A stretch of DNA of 11,460 nucleotides from Asterionellopsis glacialis (GCA_014885115.2 WKLE02000550.1:9652-21111); one strand, 5' to 3'. Shown: positions 1 through 9,231, counted from the first letter of the stretch. Made by a program: numbers and translations. Notes: generated by a model not told the origin, from the sequence alone.

Positions 1-987
1 GTTCTTGAATTCGCATTATTTCTGCGGGAGTGTAAAGTGGCTGTACTGTACCGTACCTGGAACTGTCCACTCTATCAGAGTTACCAGGTATTTACATCCA
101 GTTGTTTCTTTTGAATTCCAAAACGGCCCTGCAATGAATTAAATATTGTAAATATGACTACTATGAACATTTCTGATAGAATAAAAGGTTTTTCCTAAGA
201 AAACATGTTGGACTTATTTTCGAAGCTTTGATGTGCAAGGTGTCGATCTCGAACTAGTCCTACAGGGTATGGCCCAGCAACTGCAACTTACTGTTTTTAA
301 ATAATACAACCTTTTCATATAAAAAGAGCCGCAACATAGGAGGTAATTACAAGTCCGTAATTCGGCGTATAAATGTACAGTCGCAGTACTACAGGGTACA
401 TATATTTTTTAGTACCAACAAAAGTCTTGAGCAAGAAGAGCGAATATTCTCTCCTAAAAAAGGGCCCTGCATATTCCTAAACGGTGGTATCATGGAAGTC
501 AGTACTTGTAGTATAAACCAGTAAAAAATCCAACGTTAGGTATAGGTATGGTTGGAACGGTGTGACCTTCTCTACACAGGTCAGGGAGGAACAATCAACA
601 CTCTCTCCCGCAGTTAGGACTAAAATTGGGATGCAACAACACGCACTCTTGTTTGAAACCGGTTCGTCCTACCGTGAGCTGAGGTCTATGCTCGTCTCCC
701 TCTAAATCTGGTATCGTAATCTGCAAATCTTGATCGTAAATTGCATTCGCATTGCAATCACATACACCGTACGGTACTCACTTTTCCCGAGTTGAAAAGC
801 ACCTCTTCAGAAATACTAAAGAAATAATTTGCAGTCCTTTTTTTAAAAGGTTTGTTGCTCAGGTCCTACATTACATAGACAAGGGAATTCTTCCGAGTCA
901 CGAGGCAGAAAGTCCGTCGATTTTTTGTCCAGTGAAAAAACCTTATCGTTGGCTTGCGCTTATTATTATTTGTTATAGTTCCTGTGA
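1..987. other. Intergenic / 5' region of the first gene, no gene seen
   Basis: No convincing coding sequence is visible on either strand. The stretch is AT-rich, with a TATA-like TATAAAAAG at 318-326 and a perfect 10-bp palindrome ACCGTACGGT near 766-775. A stop codon (TGA, 985-987) immediately precedes the first in-frame ATG of the downstream gene, so that reading frame does not continue upstream without splicing. An 84-codon open frame at 752-1006 is more likely a chance or upstream ORF than a gene. The left edge could be the 3' end of another gene, but nothing proves it. Confidence 0.5.
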
Positions 988-3900
988 ATGGCTTCACCGG
1001 CATTGAAGTCCGCCACCATGACACGCCGAGCACCTTACCGAACGAAAGAGTATGGAAGAGAAGACATCCCCTCTTTGGAAAAAGTCTCAGATGGGTTCGA
1101 GGATATCATGATGGTCCCTGTAGACGAAAATAGACATGCTAATCCCAGAAAGGTAAATGCAGTGTCGACTCCTAGTCCTGCCGGTAGTATCGTGGGTGGG
1201 TTAGATAACAATGATACACCTTCTCTTCGAGAAACTTTCAGTGGGTTTTTGGATGATACCTTGCCACCGCCATTGTCCGATGATGAACAACAGCCTCCGG
1301 CTGTACCGAAGAAATACCAACAACAGCCTAAGGATAGGACAAAACATAAAGAAACAAAATATGCTAACAGTAGTGCTGGAGAAGATACATCAGATAATTC
1401 AGCACCTGAAGATTTATCCAAGCCAGATGCAATTGTAACAGAACGAAAATGTTTGTATCGAGATTATCCACATTTGAAAGTATCACAATTTCGAAGAAGT
1501 TCCATTTCAGATATTCCCATGCGAAGATCATCAAGTTCCGGTGCAAGTAGTGCCAGTGTTAATTCAGCAACCGTTGGTGGTAGTGCTAACGCTGGAATGA
1601 AGCCACGTAACTCAATGATGAGAAGAGCCTCCATGGCCGGATCGACACCATCAACGGCAGGATATTCACCTCTTCAATCGCCATTGGCCACAGCATCGCC
1701 AACCATGCCATCGTATTCACAATTGCACTTGATTGAAAAAGAGGTAGAAAAAATGGAAGAAAATCATGCTGTTATGAATATGTTATCTGCCATGGGAAAT
1801 CCTGTTGATTTTGTCCACCCGCTGCAACAACCTCCCTCCCCTGTTGTGACTGCAGAAGACGATCATGGAGGATCAAGTTCATCTCGGTCTCGTCGAGGAA
1901 GTTTAGTGGAAGGAATATCTGCCCTTGCAGAAAAAATATCATGGAATAATGATCAGTCGGGCAGATCTAGACGGGGATCGATGAGCAATAGTTCTAGTAA
2001 GTCGTCACAACAAACTGGCCAAGATACTCGATTACAACGATATCTTGGATCCGATCCAACAACTGCATCACGAAAGGTAAATGCTGCACTCCAGAAACAA
2101 GGGGATCACTCTCCCCGATCTCGGTCTCCACCACTTACACGGAATAACAATGTGAATGCTACCAATAAATATGGAATGACATCTCGAATGATGGATGATA
2201 GTGCTAGTAGTAGTGCAAGCATTATTACCAACATGATGGAAATGGATGATATACAGTTGAGCACACATCATAGACGTAGTTCCTTGACGCATCATTTATC
2301 TTCAAGCATACCTGAAGATGATACCAGTGACCTTACCTCTACAACAAGTGTGGGTGATGATGGTGATAATGATAATGGAAATGTATTCCAACTCAACCAT
2401 ATAGCTCGAATAGAAGTACCATGGATGTCAGATGTTCATGATGTTGCTGAACGAGTCGATCGAAGAATGTTTATTTTAGGTGTAGAATCACCCTTTTTAC
2501 CAGTAACTGAGGTAAGTATTTGAGCTGAATATGAATGTATACCAGATTTTGGCTGGGAGGAGATAGTGATCACAATGTACTCTGATGCTCATGATTTCAA
2601 TGTGTGTTTTTTGTCTGCGGATGTATGAAACTCTACGTTGTTTTTTGTTCTGAAATAGGTTATTCCAACGTTTGGTGACATGCATCGGAAAATGAGAAGT
2701 CATTTGGCGAGGCATAAGGTGCGGGAAATCAAAGAAAAACGAGAAACTCCTCCTCGAGAGTACACTGAAGAAAGTGTCATGGATACGAGAGAAGTACATT
2801 TAATGCCTGATATTGTTCCTACCCAGAAGGGTATTAAAAAGGGAGGAAAACAGAAGCACCAACAGAAGCAACACAGATTACCCAGCATTGCATCAGCAGC
2901 CTTGATAAGACACTCACTTAATCGTTTCCTTGACGACCAAGCCTTTGTAGGGAAATATTTGTACCGAAAAAGAAAAACAACCCCTACCCAGTTCGAAGGC
3001 TATGTCTTACCAATTGTTATTGCTACAGGCCTAGAAAGACGACTAGATGATCATTCTCGTTCTGTTTTAACCCCTGTTTTGGAAGAGATGAATAAATGTG
3101 CTACAGGGTATGAGCAACATGTGCTTCATTCGGATATTCTAACGAAGTTTAGAAGGAAGATACCTGAAACCCGATCACGAATAGTAAGGACTGCACTGTT
3201 TGAAAACCCTCTGTACGACAGTGACGGTATCCCAGAGGTCAATGTAGCCTCAGTCGACGAAACCAAAGGCGTTGAACACCAGCAATGGCTTATTTCTCAA
3301 TGGAACTTACTTCTAACCGATAGAGACGACGAAGAAAGATATGAATACAAACTTTATTCCAGTGGTGATGAACGGGAAGAATATTCTCCAGATGAACAAG
3401 ACGATGATATTAGCAGCAGTGGTAGCGTTCCCGATCAGAAGGAAAAAAGTATCGTCAGCAGCGATGATGAGTCGGATGAACTACAAGATTTGCCCACTTT
3501 TGGAAACCGTGGTGAAGATTCGCTTAATCCACAACAGATGCGCTCTAGCCTTCTCCATCTCCATGATGATATGTCAGACTCTGATGATGATTCAGACGGA
3601 AGTCAAGAATTTCCATGGTGGCAAAGTCCACCTACGGAAACTACGTCGTCAAGTCCGCCGACGAAAGCGGCATCATTGACTCTCATGGATGATGATGATT
3701 CATCTAGCGATGAAGAGGAATATCCATGGTCGAACTTTATTCCTCAAGAGGAAGATGGGGTGCAAATGGGTATTGTCGAGCAAACACGAAAAAATTTGTC
3801 TGAAATGAAAATTGGCAGGATGATTCAAAATCAAGACCAAGAAACAAAGGTAGCCTTGGATAGAATGAGTTCTCACAATCGATCGAATCAGTTTGGAAAT

Positions 3901-4596
3901 AGTGCTCACGGTCGTTCATCTATTATGGAATTCTTTAGTTCGCACAAAAGAACGATTCCCGAAACTACTCTTGAATCGAGTGAATTCACACACCGAATGG
4001 GTAGTAATGGAGCTTTTGAAATAAGTGGTTCCAGAAGTCTCCATAATCGAAGTCTTAGCACACAAAGCTTCCATAAAAGAAGAGAATCAAGAGAAAGTAC
4101 TATGGCGATGCATAATAGTATGCATCACAGTATGCACAGTAATCGGAGGAACTTTCGTACCAACCCAAGTATCAGCATGAGCAGTAACGGTATCGACTTG
4201 AATAGCAGCACACATAATAGCCAGCAACGCAGAGGCGGCAGTACGCACAAGAGAAAGGGAGGGGGGTTAGAGACTCAAAGCCTGCACAGGAGTAGAGGCA
4301 CATCAAAACATTTATCTGGAAGTATTGGGAATTCAGCACACACTAGAACTTTGAGAAGAGATTCGTTAGAAGATCATTCGGGTAGCTCTCGTGGTCGGAA
4401 CAGTACAGGTACTATTGATTGGTTAAGTGACAATATTGAAGATGATGATGAGCTCGGTGCTGTCGGATTGAGAAGAATGGCGCGTCAAAATTCTGCCGAG
4501 GAACAAGCGTTAGAGGCATCGTCTTCAAGTCTTAGTCCCGAAAAGGAAACAACAATGGAGAAACGACGTGGATCTTTGTACGAGGGACCTCCTTAA
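988..4596 (+). CDS. Unrecognised large Ser-rich disordered protein with RRxS phosphosite-like motifs (two exons)
   Basis: Exons 988-2511 and 2659-4596 join in phase 0 across a GTAAGT...TAG intron, giving 1153 residues. I do not recognise the family. Residues 1-460 and 735-1153 are low complexity (Ser, Asp, Arg, His) and probably disordered. Residues about 470-545, spanning the splice junction, and 580-735 are richer in hydrophobic residues and may fold. Eight RRxS motifs begin at residues 169, 179, 212, 302, 328, 429, 1074 and 1144; seven have a hydrophobic residue after the Ser, the pattern favoured by PKA-type kinases, and two are RRGSL[VY]EG. Two acidic runs end in E[FY]PW (825-828, 862-865). 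No signal peptide or membrane segment is visible, so it is probably nuclear or cytosolic (inference). The ATG at 1018 (gccaccATG, A at -3) has a better context than that at 988 (T at -3) and would remove ten residues. The gene converges on BDP1 with 199 bp between stop codons. Confidence 0.85.
2512..2658 (+). other. Intron 1 of the large Ser-rich gene (147 nt)
   Basis: The donor is GAG|GTAAGT at 2511/2512 and the acceptor AAATAG|GTT at 2658/2659, preceded by a T-rich stretch. Splicing is in phase 0 and joins the two long open frames without a stop. Retention would add three codons and then hit TGA at 2521. The ATG at 2680 lies inside exon 2 and need not be a start. Confidence 0.85.
4108..4143 (+). 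repeat. 12-bp tandem repeat coding for M-H-x-S units
   Basis: Three consecutive 12-bp units, ATGCATAATAGT, ATGCATCACAGT and ATGCACAGTAAT, encode an MHxS-type repeat inside exon 2 of the Ser-rich gene. It belongs to a wider His/Ser/Arg-rich stretch in which QS[FL]H[KR] also recurs. It looks like a small coding minisatellite formed by slippage. Confidence 0.7.
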
Positions 4597-4708
4597 GTCT
4601 TGAGAGCTGTCCTCCGTTGCAATATAGCATTCAAACGTATACTGTAACAGCTGTGTACAAAGGCTCATTATGACCTCTGCCTTATCGACAATATTTGAAG
4701 TGTTCTTA

Positions 4709-4714
4709 AATAAA
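4709..4714 (+). promoter_or_regulatory. Candidate poly(A) signal AATAAA
   Basis: A canonical AATAAA lies 113 nt after the stop codon of the Ser-rich gene, in the 199-bp convergent spacer before the BDP1 stop codon. No AATAAA is seen for BDP1 in the same spacer, so the two 3' UTRs may overlap (inference). Confidence 0.4.
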
Positions 4715-4795
4715 TCTATTATGGAATAATTTTCTCTCCGAAAATCATTTCTGGTTTTCAAGAGTTCTAGTGAAATTATGACAATTATTCGAACA

Positions 4796-6616
4796 TTATT
4801 TGTTACGTTTTTTACCACCTCTTGCGGCCTTGAATTTAGGCCTTTTGGCTTTAGTCTTTTTCTTCGTGGGAACTAAAGATATAGTACTCATAGCAGCAGT
4901 CTTTTCAGATTGCATTTCTTCAAATGCTTCTTCCATAAATCCATCATCGTTGTTTTCTTGTGGTGGTGGCATCGGTTCTGATACAGAAAATAAACTCTCA
5001 GCTTGTTCTACCAAAGATGAAGTTCCAGCACCTAAACCTCCGAACATACTGCCTACTTCTGGTCCTCCAGTCTTATCTGGTGGTCCTGAAGTTTCGTCAC
5101 CATCTTCTACAATAACATTTTGTTCATCATAGCCCTCATCGTTATTATCGCGTCGTTGATTTCGTCCCTGTTTGGAGGATGGTTGTGTATCCTTGGGTTC
5201 TTCTTCAACGACCCGTTCAATCACAGGGTCGCCTGTGGGTAATTTGACAGCAGCTACATCTTCTTCCGTAACATTAAATCTAGAGATTTCCAAGGGTATT
5301 CTTGATTCAGGTTTCAGTGCCAATGCAATCAAATCAGGATGTCTTGAAAATTCAACTTGATACTTTCGTTTCAATTGTTTTCGCGTTCTATTTTTGAAAA
5401 ATTCACCCATAATGGCAAAATTGGTTCCCACCTGTCTCAAGGCTGTATAAAATAATTTCGTTTCTTCCACTGTCCAATGTTGTGGTGCGCGTCGTGACAC
5501 AAAACTATTATACGACGCACCCACCACAGATGTATGTGCTTCTTCTTCCACAACATGTTGAAATTCTTCTTCCACCTCTTGCACGGTCTTTCGGGGTGGT
5601 ACCACCATACTTGATTCTTGCAATACAATTTCACCATTAATCACCTGTACGACAGGTCCAGCTGGCTGTGCGTTATTGCTTTCATCTTCATCCACAGGAG
5701 GTGGTGGTGGTGCAGCTTGCTTTTGTTGTGTCTTGGGTCGTTTTTCTTTCGAACGGAATTTAGAACAAAAGGATTGAAGTGTTACCTCACCAGGCTGTGC
5801 GGCAGGAACAGGAGTTGCTTCTGCTGTTGATGTTGTTGTCGTAGCAATTGCACCTGTTGTTGCTCCAGTAGAGGAGGAAGGTGGTAGTTGCTGTTGTTGT
5901 TGTTGTTGTTGTTGTTTCTGTTGAGCTGCAGTAGGTGAAGATGTGTCATCTACTTGTTGTTGCTGTTGTTGTTTCTTCTGTGATTGTTGCTGTTGATGTT
6001 GTTGTTGAGACGACAACCTTACCGAAGTTGGTGGTTTTGATATGGAGGACGGATCCCGAATAGTTCTTGAGGACCCAATAGAAATTGTTGACTTTGTACG
6101 TTTTTTCTTTTGCTGTTTCGACGATGCTGTCGTTGTTGCCGATATTATTGAAGTTTGTGACTGTGACACTACTGGGATTTTTGTCAATATTGATGCTGAC
6201 ACCGAGACATTTTTTGGAGCTGATGTTGCTGTGGTTTCTTTAGCTGTTGTTGTTGCTTTATCTCCAAGGATTGCTGTAGAAGGCGTACTGGTATCACGTC
6301 CACGTCCTGTTACATTACTTGTTGTTTCCTTCTCCGATTCGTTGCTAGGAATGTTTGGTGTAGTGGGTGTTGCTCTTGTCGAAACTTCCTTTGTAGACGG
6401 CAATGTAGAAGAAGTAGTAGATTTTGCTTTTGTCAAAGTAGCTCTTGTTGTATCACCCCGAATCACAGACTTGGAAGCCGCACTATTCTTGGACGCTGTC
6501 TTTGAAGCTGTAGCTGCTGCAGTACGTTTGTTCTTTGAAGCTGGACGAAAGGATGGTTTTCGTTTTTTCGATTTACCACGAACAAGAGGCACAAGCGGTG
6601 CACTTTCTGTGGTCAT
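4796..6616 (-). CDS. BDP1: Transcription factor TFIIIB component B'' (BDP1), SANT domain
   Basis: This 606-residue single-exon protein is the BDP1 subunit of TFIIIB, which with TBP and BRF1 recruits RNA polymerase III to tRNA, 5S and similar genes in the nucleus. Three family landmarks occur in the expected order. TLQSFCSKFR (279-288) corresponds to the segment with TMAELC in yeast Bdp1. The block at 321-339 carries the V-x-V-x-x-G-x-I-V-L pattern. The extended SANT/Myb domain lies at about 378-434, starting HWTVEETKLFY, containing NRTRKQLKRKY, and followed by hydrophobic IALAL as in Bdp1. The N-terminus (15-31) and C-terminus (584-606) are strongly basic and likely DNA-contacting or nuclear-targeting. 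Residues 204-243 form an interrupted glutamine tract, and 50-200 is Ser/Thr/Lys-rich and probably disordered. The start has A at -3 (caaagATG). An antisense frame at 6042-6641 is only a shadow of the low-complexity codons. The gene is divergent from the sulfotransferase gene. Confidence 0.95.
   Translation of the reverse strand: MTTESAPLVPLVRGKSKKRKPSFRPASKNKRTAAATASKTASKNSAASKSVIRGDTTRATLTKAKSTTSSTLPSTKEVSTRATPTTPNIPSNESEKETTSNVTGRGRDTSTPSTAILGDKATTTAKETTATSAPKNVSVSASILTKIPVVSQSQTSIISATTTASSKQQKKKRTKSTISIGSSRTIRDPSSISKPPTSVRLSSQQQHQQQQSQKKQQQQQQVDDTSSPTAAQQKQQQQQQQQQLPPSSSTGATTGAIATTTTSTAEATPVPAAQPGEVTLQSFCSKFRSKEKRPKTQQKQAAPPPPPVDEDESNNAQPAGPVVQVINGEIVLQESSMVVPPRKTVQEVEEEFQHVVEEEAHTSVVGASYNSFVSRRAPQHWTVEETKLFYTALRQVGTNFAIMGEFFKNRTRKQLKRKYQVEFSRHPDLIALALKPESRIPLEISRFNVTEEDVAAVKLPTGDPVIERVVEEEPKDTQPSSKQGRNQRRDNNDEGYDEQNVIVEDGDETSGPPDKTGGPEVGSMFGGLGAGTSSLVEQAESLFSVSEPMPPPQENNDDGFMEEAFEEMQSEKTAAMSTISLVPTKKKTKAKRPKFKAARGGKKRNK
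5888..6007 (-). repeat. CAA/CAG trinucleotide tract encoding poly-Gln in BDP1
   Basis: Read on the minus strand, the tract is mostly CAA with some CAG, in two blocks separated by a VDDTSSPTAA spacer. It encodes BDP1 residues 204-243. The longest uninterrupted run is nine Gln. The blocks look like coding microsatellites that could vary in length between strains (inference). Confidence 0.9.
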
Positions 6617-7160
6617 CTTTGCACTATTGCTATCTCAATGAAATAATTCATCAAGTTTCACGCCAATCAATAAAAAACAAAAAGGGGAGGAACTACCAAA
6701 AAAACCTTGAACAACTGAATTGTCCAATGTCAGAAGAATAAGATTCGCCACTGGTGGGCTTTCGTATGGAGAGATGTTCTTTGCGCGGTGCTCTCTAGTA
6801 GAAGTAGCTCTGCTCTCTCTAGAGTGGAACCCCAACTACCTGCAGACGCGTGTGTGCGGTGCTTCGCTGTGTCGCTGATTTTTGCGGGTGTACGAGTATG
6901 CGTCTTGCGAGGTCGTCTTGTCTGCGGCGCGCCATTTTTGTTTCTATGAGAAAGACGGAAACCTTTTTAAAAACTAAAAAAGACAAACCTACATACTATC
7001 AAAATTTTAAATAAAGGTCCGTCCGTCTCATCTGATTGGTTTTTTACCAGGAGTATAAACTTGGTGACCGCAATGAACTCAGTCATTCTATGTCATCCTT
7101 GACGAACAGCCCCGTTAAATGAAAGTATTGAAAAGCGAAAAAAATATTTAAGGAATTCGT

Positions 7161-7219
7161 GGACATACAAAATGCCTGACCAAACATTGGGGGGAATGTC
7201 CTTCCTCAAACCAGGCATT
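7161..7219. repeat. Interleaved inverted repeats upstream of the sulfotransferase gene
   Basis: AATGCCTG (7171-7178) pairs perfectly with CAGGCATT (7212-7219). Inside it, ACATT (7184-7188) pairs with AATGT (7195-7199) around a G6 loop. GGACAT (7161-7166) can also pair with ATGTCC (7196-7201), which crosses the outer stem in a pseudoknot-like order. It could be a regulatory site or 5' leader structure, or chance. Confidence 0.4.
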
Positions 7220-7333
7220 CACATTTTTTTATTCTTCCCTGATCACGAGAACTTGGAAACTAATCCTCAATTACTGAATTATCTCTCATGTTATTATACA
7301 GAGGACAAAGTTGTATTAGGAACTAGGTCCTAA
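7172..7333 (+). other. Small ORF (53 codons) upstream of the sulfotransferase gene
   Basis: An ATG with context aaaATG opens a 53-codon frame starting MPDQTLGGMSFLKP and ending at TAA (7331-7333), 129 nt before the sulfotransferase start. I recognise no domain. It may be an upstream ORF, a small gene or chance, and its first part coincides with the inverted repeats. Support is weak because a frame of this length is common in AT-rich DNA. Confidence 0.15.
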
Positions 7334-7462
7334 TTGTTCATGGGCCCAAACAAAAAATAACAGTTCCAATCAACAATACAAGTGACCCAGGGTTGGTACA
7401 CAATCCGATTGCGATTCTTTTTTTTGTGTGTGTCCGAGACCGTACAATCAACAACTCCCACA

Positions 7463-8990
7463 ATGCCAAGTGCAAGGGATCTAATGAGGATTGTTCGGCA
7501 AGAAGATGAAAAGTTACGAGCCTCTCAAAAAGATGGTGGTAGTAGCAAGGTAGCTAAACGTAAAAAAAACAAACAGGAACGACAATTAGATGACATGGAA
7601 CAACAATTATCACGCATGACCCAATCCGAAGTTGATATCCTGGAGGCCGAAGATATGATGCAACGTTCCATGGCCATCTCTGTCAAACATGGTGCACCAA
7701 AAATGGGAAGTGTCGATGAAACAAAAGATGGAAATGATGGCTTATCTTCAAAAAATAAGAGATCAAGGACTGTTTTGTATACAACAGCAGCCATTGCAGC
7801 TATCGTCATGATATCAGCTGGTTGTGTTTTAGGTGTGTCGTTGCTCATGGGCCCAGGTGGAAAATTTGACGGTTTGTTTTCTGCTACATCAGGAGAAGAT
7901 ATCAAACGTAATACGCAAATTGATAATCGACGTCCACCACAAGCAGAATTACCTGTGGTTTACGAAGATAATGTACGTAATTTGCATGGTCCATTTCTAG
8001 GAAATGAAGTACCACTTTTATGGCATATTCCTGCAAGTGGTGGACGATCATTGAATGAAATTTTTGGTCAATGTTTAAATCTTGTACAAGCAAGTGATTT
8101 CGGATTTGTTGTGGAGGGACATCAACTTAATACCAAGGTAAGTTATTTTACGTGTCCATTGTGTTTTTTCGTTACTTTTTATTTTATAATCCGTTCGTTG
8201 CTTTAAACAATGCCACAATGCTTTATATCTACCCTTTAACCCGTACAACATATAGAATTTAGAAATTATTCAAACAGACCACGGAAATTTTATCAATGTT
8301 GATACACACTCGCTTGAAGGTTTAGAAAAGGCATATGATCATGATTTGATTCCAAATGATGTTGTAGGTGTTGTATCCTCACCCATGCTATTAGAGGCGG
8401 CATCACTCTTTCGTCGAGATAGCAAACGTAAGGGACGCTTGTTTGCCATGTTTCGTCATCCTGTGGATCGCATCGTTACATATTTTTATGAATCAAAAAG
8501 TAATCAAGAAAGTCGTCATTATTCTTCGGAGTATGCTGATACGACCTTGGAAGAATATGCGTTTTCCAAGCAAGATCGACCAGAATTTAATTGGATGACA
8601 AAAACGTTAGTAGGCCTTGGTCACGAACTCATGAAAAGTGAAGATATTCGTGATATTGATTTAGAAGTTGCTAAATCGATCATTTATAAAAAATGTTTGG
8701 TTTTACTCCAACAAGACCGACTTGGAGGATGGTACCGTCTTGAAGAATGGATGGGATGGAATCTTAATGATGACCAACGTAATTGTGCTACTACAACCAT
8801 GTCTAAGGAATGGCCATCACCATGGGTAGAATTGCAAGAGGGTCAAGAGCCACCGTATGAATCCCTTGAACAGGATAGTGCAATTTACAAACAATTGGAA
8901 TTGAGGAATCAGTGGGATATGAAGTTATACGAGTTTGTTGTTCAATTGTACCAAATGAGACATGGCCTGTCTGATGAGGTGATCGCATGA
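7463..8990 (+). CDS. Type II membrane sulfotransferase-like protein (two exons)
   Basis: Exons 7463-8137 and 8256-8990 join in phase 0 to give 469 residues. A cytosolic tail of about 102 residues with a basic cluster (AKRKKNK) precedes one membrane segment (about 103-129) and a lumenal domain. This is the layout of Golgi enzymes that transfer sulfate from PAPS to glycans. The 5'-PAPS loop is LWHIPASGGRSL (186-197) and the 3'-phosphate motif is FRHPVDR (291-297), as in Sulfotransfer_2-like proteins. The C-terminal helix ending in LRNQWDMKLYEFV matches the family pattern N-x-x-D-x-x-L-Y-E. The residue usually Lys or Arg after the Pro of the first loop is Ala191 here, so activity is uncertain. 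The chosen ATG has context cacaATG; an in-frame ATG at 7382 would add 27 residues with no clear role. The acceptor substrate cannot be told. The gene is divergent from BDP1. Confidence 0.85.
8138..8255 (+). other. Intron of the sulfotransferase gene (118 nt)
   Basis: The donor is AAG|GTAAGT at 8137/8138 and the acceptor ATATAG|AAT at 8255/8256; a CTTTAAC branch-like site lies near 8235. It separates the exon with the membrane anchor and 5'-PAPS loop from the exon with the 3'-phosphate motif. The next AG (8262) would break the frame. Retention would add 22 largely hydrophobic codons and then a stop, removing half the catalytic domain. Confidence 0.85.
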
Positions 8991-9206
8991 AGGGAAATGT
9001 TTCGATAGGATTCCTTTTGAAACTAATCTTGAAGAAGAGTGTTTGGCGTCGGGGTGGTTCGTAGGTTTACGGTGACTTATGAAGCTGTCGGAGAACAACG
9101 TTAGAAGCATACATGTACTTTCTTATAAAAATGGTGTTTAATCTCATTTTTCCTTTACAAAAGATTATCCATTACAGTACTCTAGATTTCAGTTTTCCCC
9201 TGCTTG

Positions 9207-9231
9207 TAGAGACACATTAAGGCTGTCTCTA
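9207..9231. repeat. Hairpin: 8-bp perfect inverted repeat
   Basis: TAGAGACA (9207-9214) and TGTCTCTA (9224-9231) form a perfect 8-bp stem around a 9-nt loop, with two more possible T-A pairs beyond one mismatch. It lies 217 nt after the sulfotransferase stop and 53 nt beyond the stop of the minus-strand small ORF, so it could sit in either 3' UTR. Confidence 0.5.

Larger units (their letters stand above)
6617..7462. other. Divergent promoter region between BDP1 and the sulfotransferase gene
   Basis: This 846-bp gap separates two divergent start codons, so it should hold both promoters. A GC-richer patch lies at about 6830-6940 next to BDP1. CTCTCTAG-type repeats lie near 6790-6825, including the palindrome CTCTAGAG. 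A CCAAT-type box (ATTGG) lies near 7035, and an AT-rich sequence follows. A nested inverted repeat at 7161-7219 is listed separately. No RNA gene was recognised. Confidence 0.5.

Noticed and set aside
2..142. Open frame of 46 codons at the left edge, plus strand
   Set aside because: Two overlapping frames are open here and neither is recognisable; this length is common by chance. It could be the tail of an upstream gene but cannot be supported.
563..583. TGACCT...AGGTCA inverted repeat resembling nuclear-receptor half-sites
   Set aside because: Nuclear receptors are an animal family, and a 6-bp inverted repeat with a 9-nt spacer is expected by chance in this much sequence.
752..1006. 84-codon ORF before the Ser-rich gene
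   Set aside because: No domain and random-looking composition; kept only as a possible upstream ORF.
6042..6641. 199-codon ORF antisense to BDP1
   Set aside because: Its Val/Ala-rich product is the mirror of the Ser/Thr/Lys low-complexity codons of BDP1, which is firmly identified on the other strand.
7382..7462. In-frame upstream ATG of the sulfotransferase (27 extra residues)
   Set aside because: It gives a hydrophobic patch that does not fit a type II protein already carrying a later anchor, and the ATG at 7463 has a better A-rich context.
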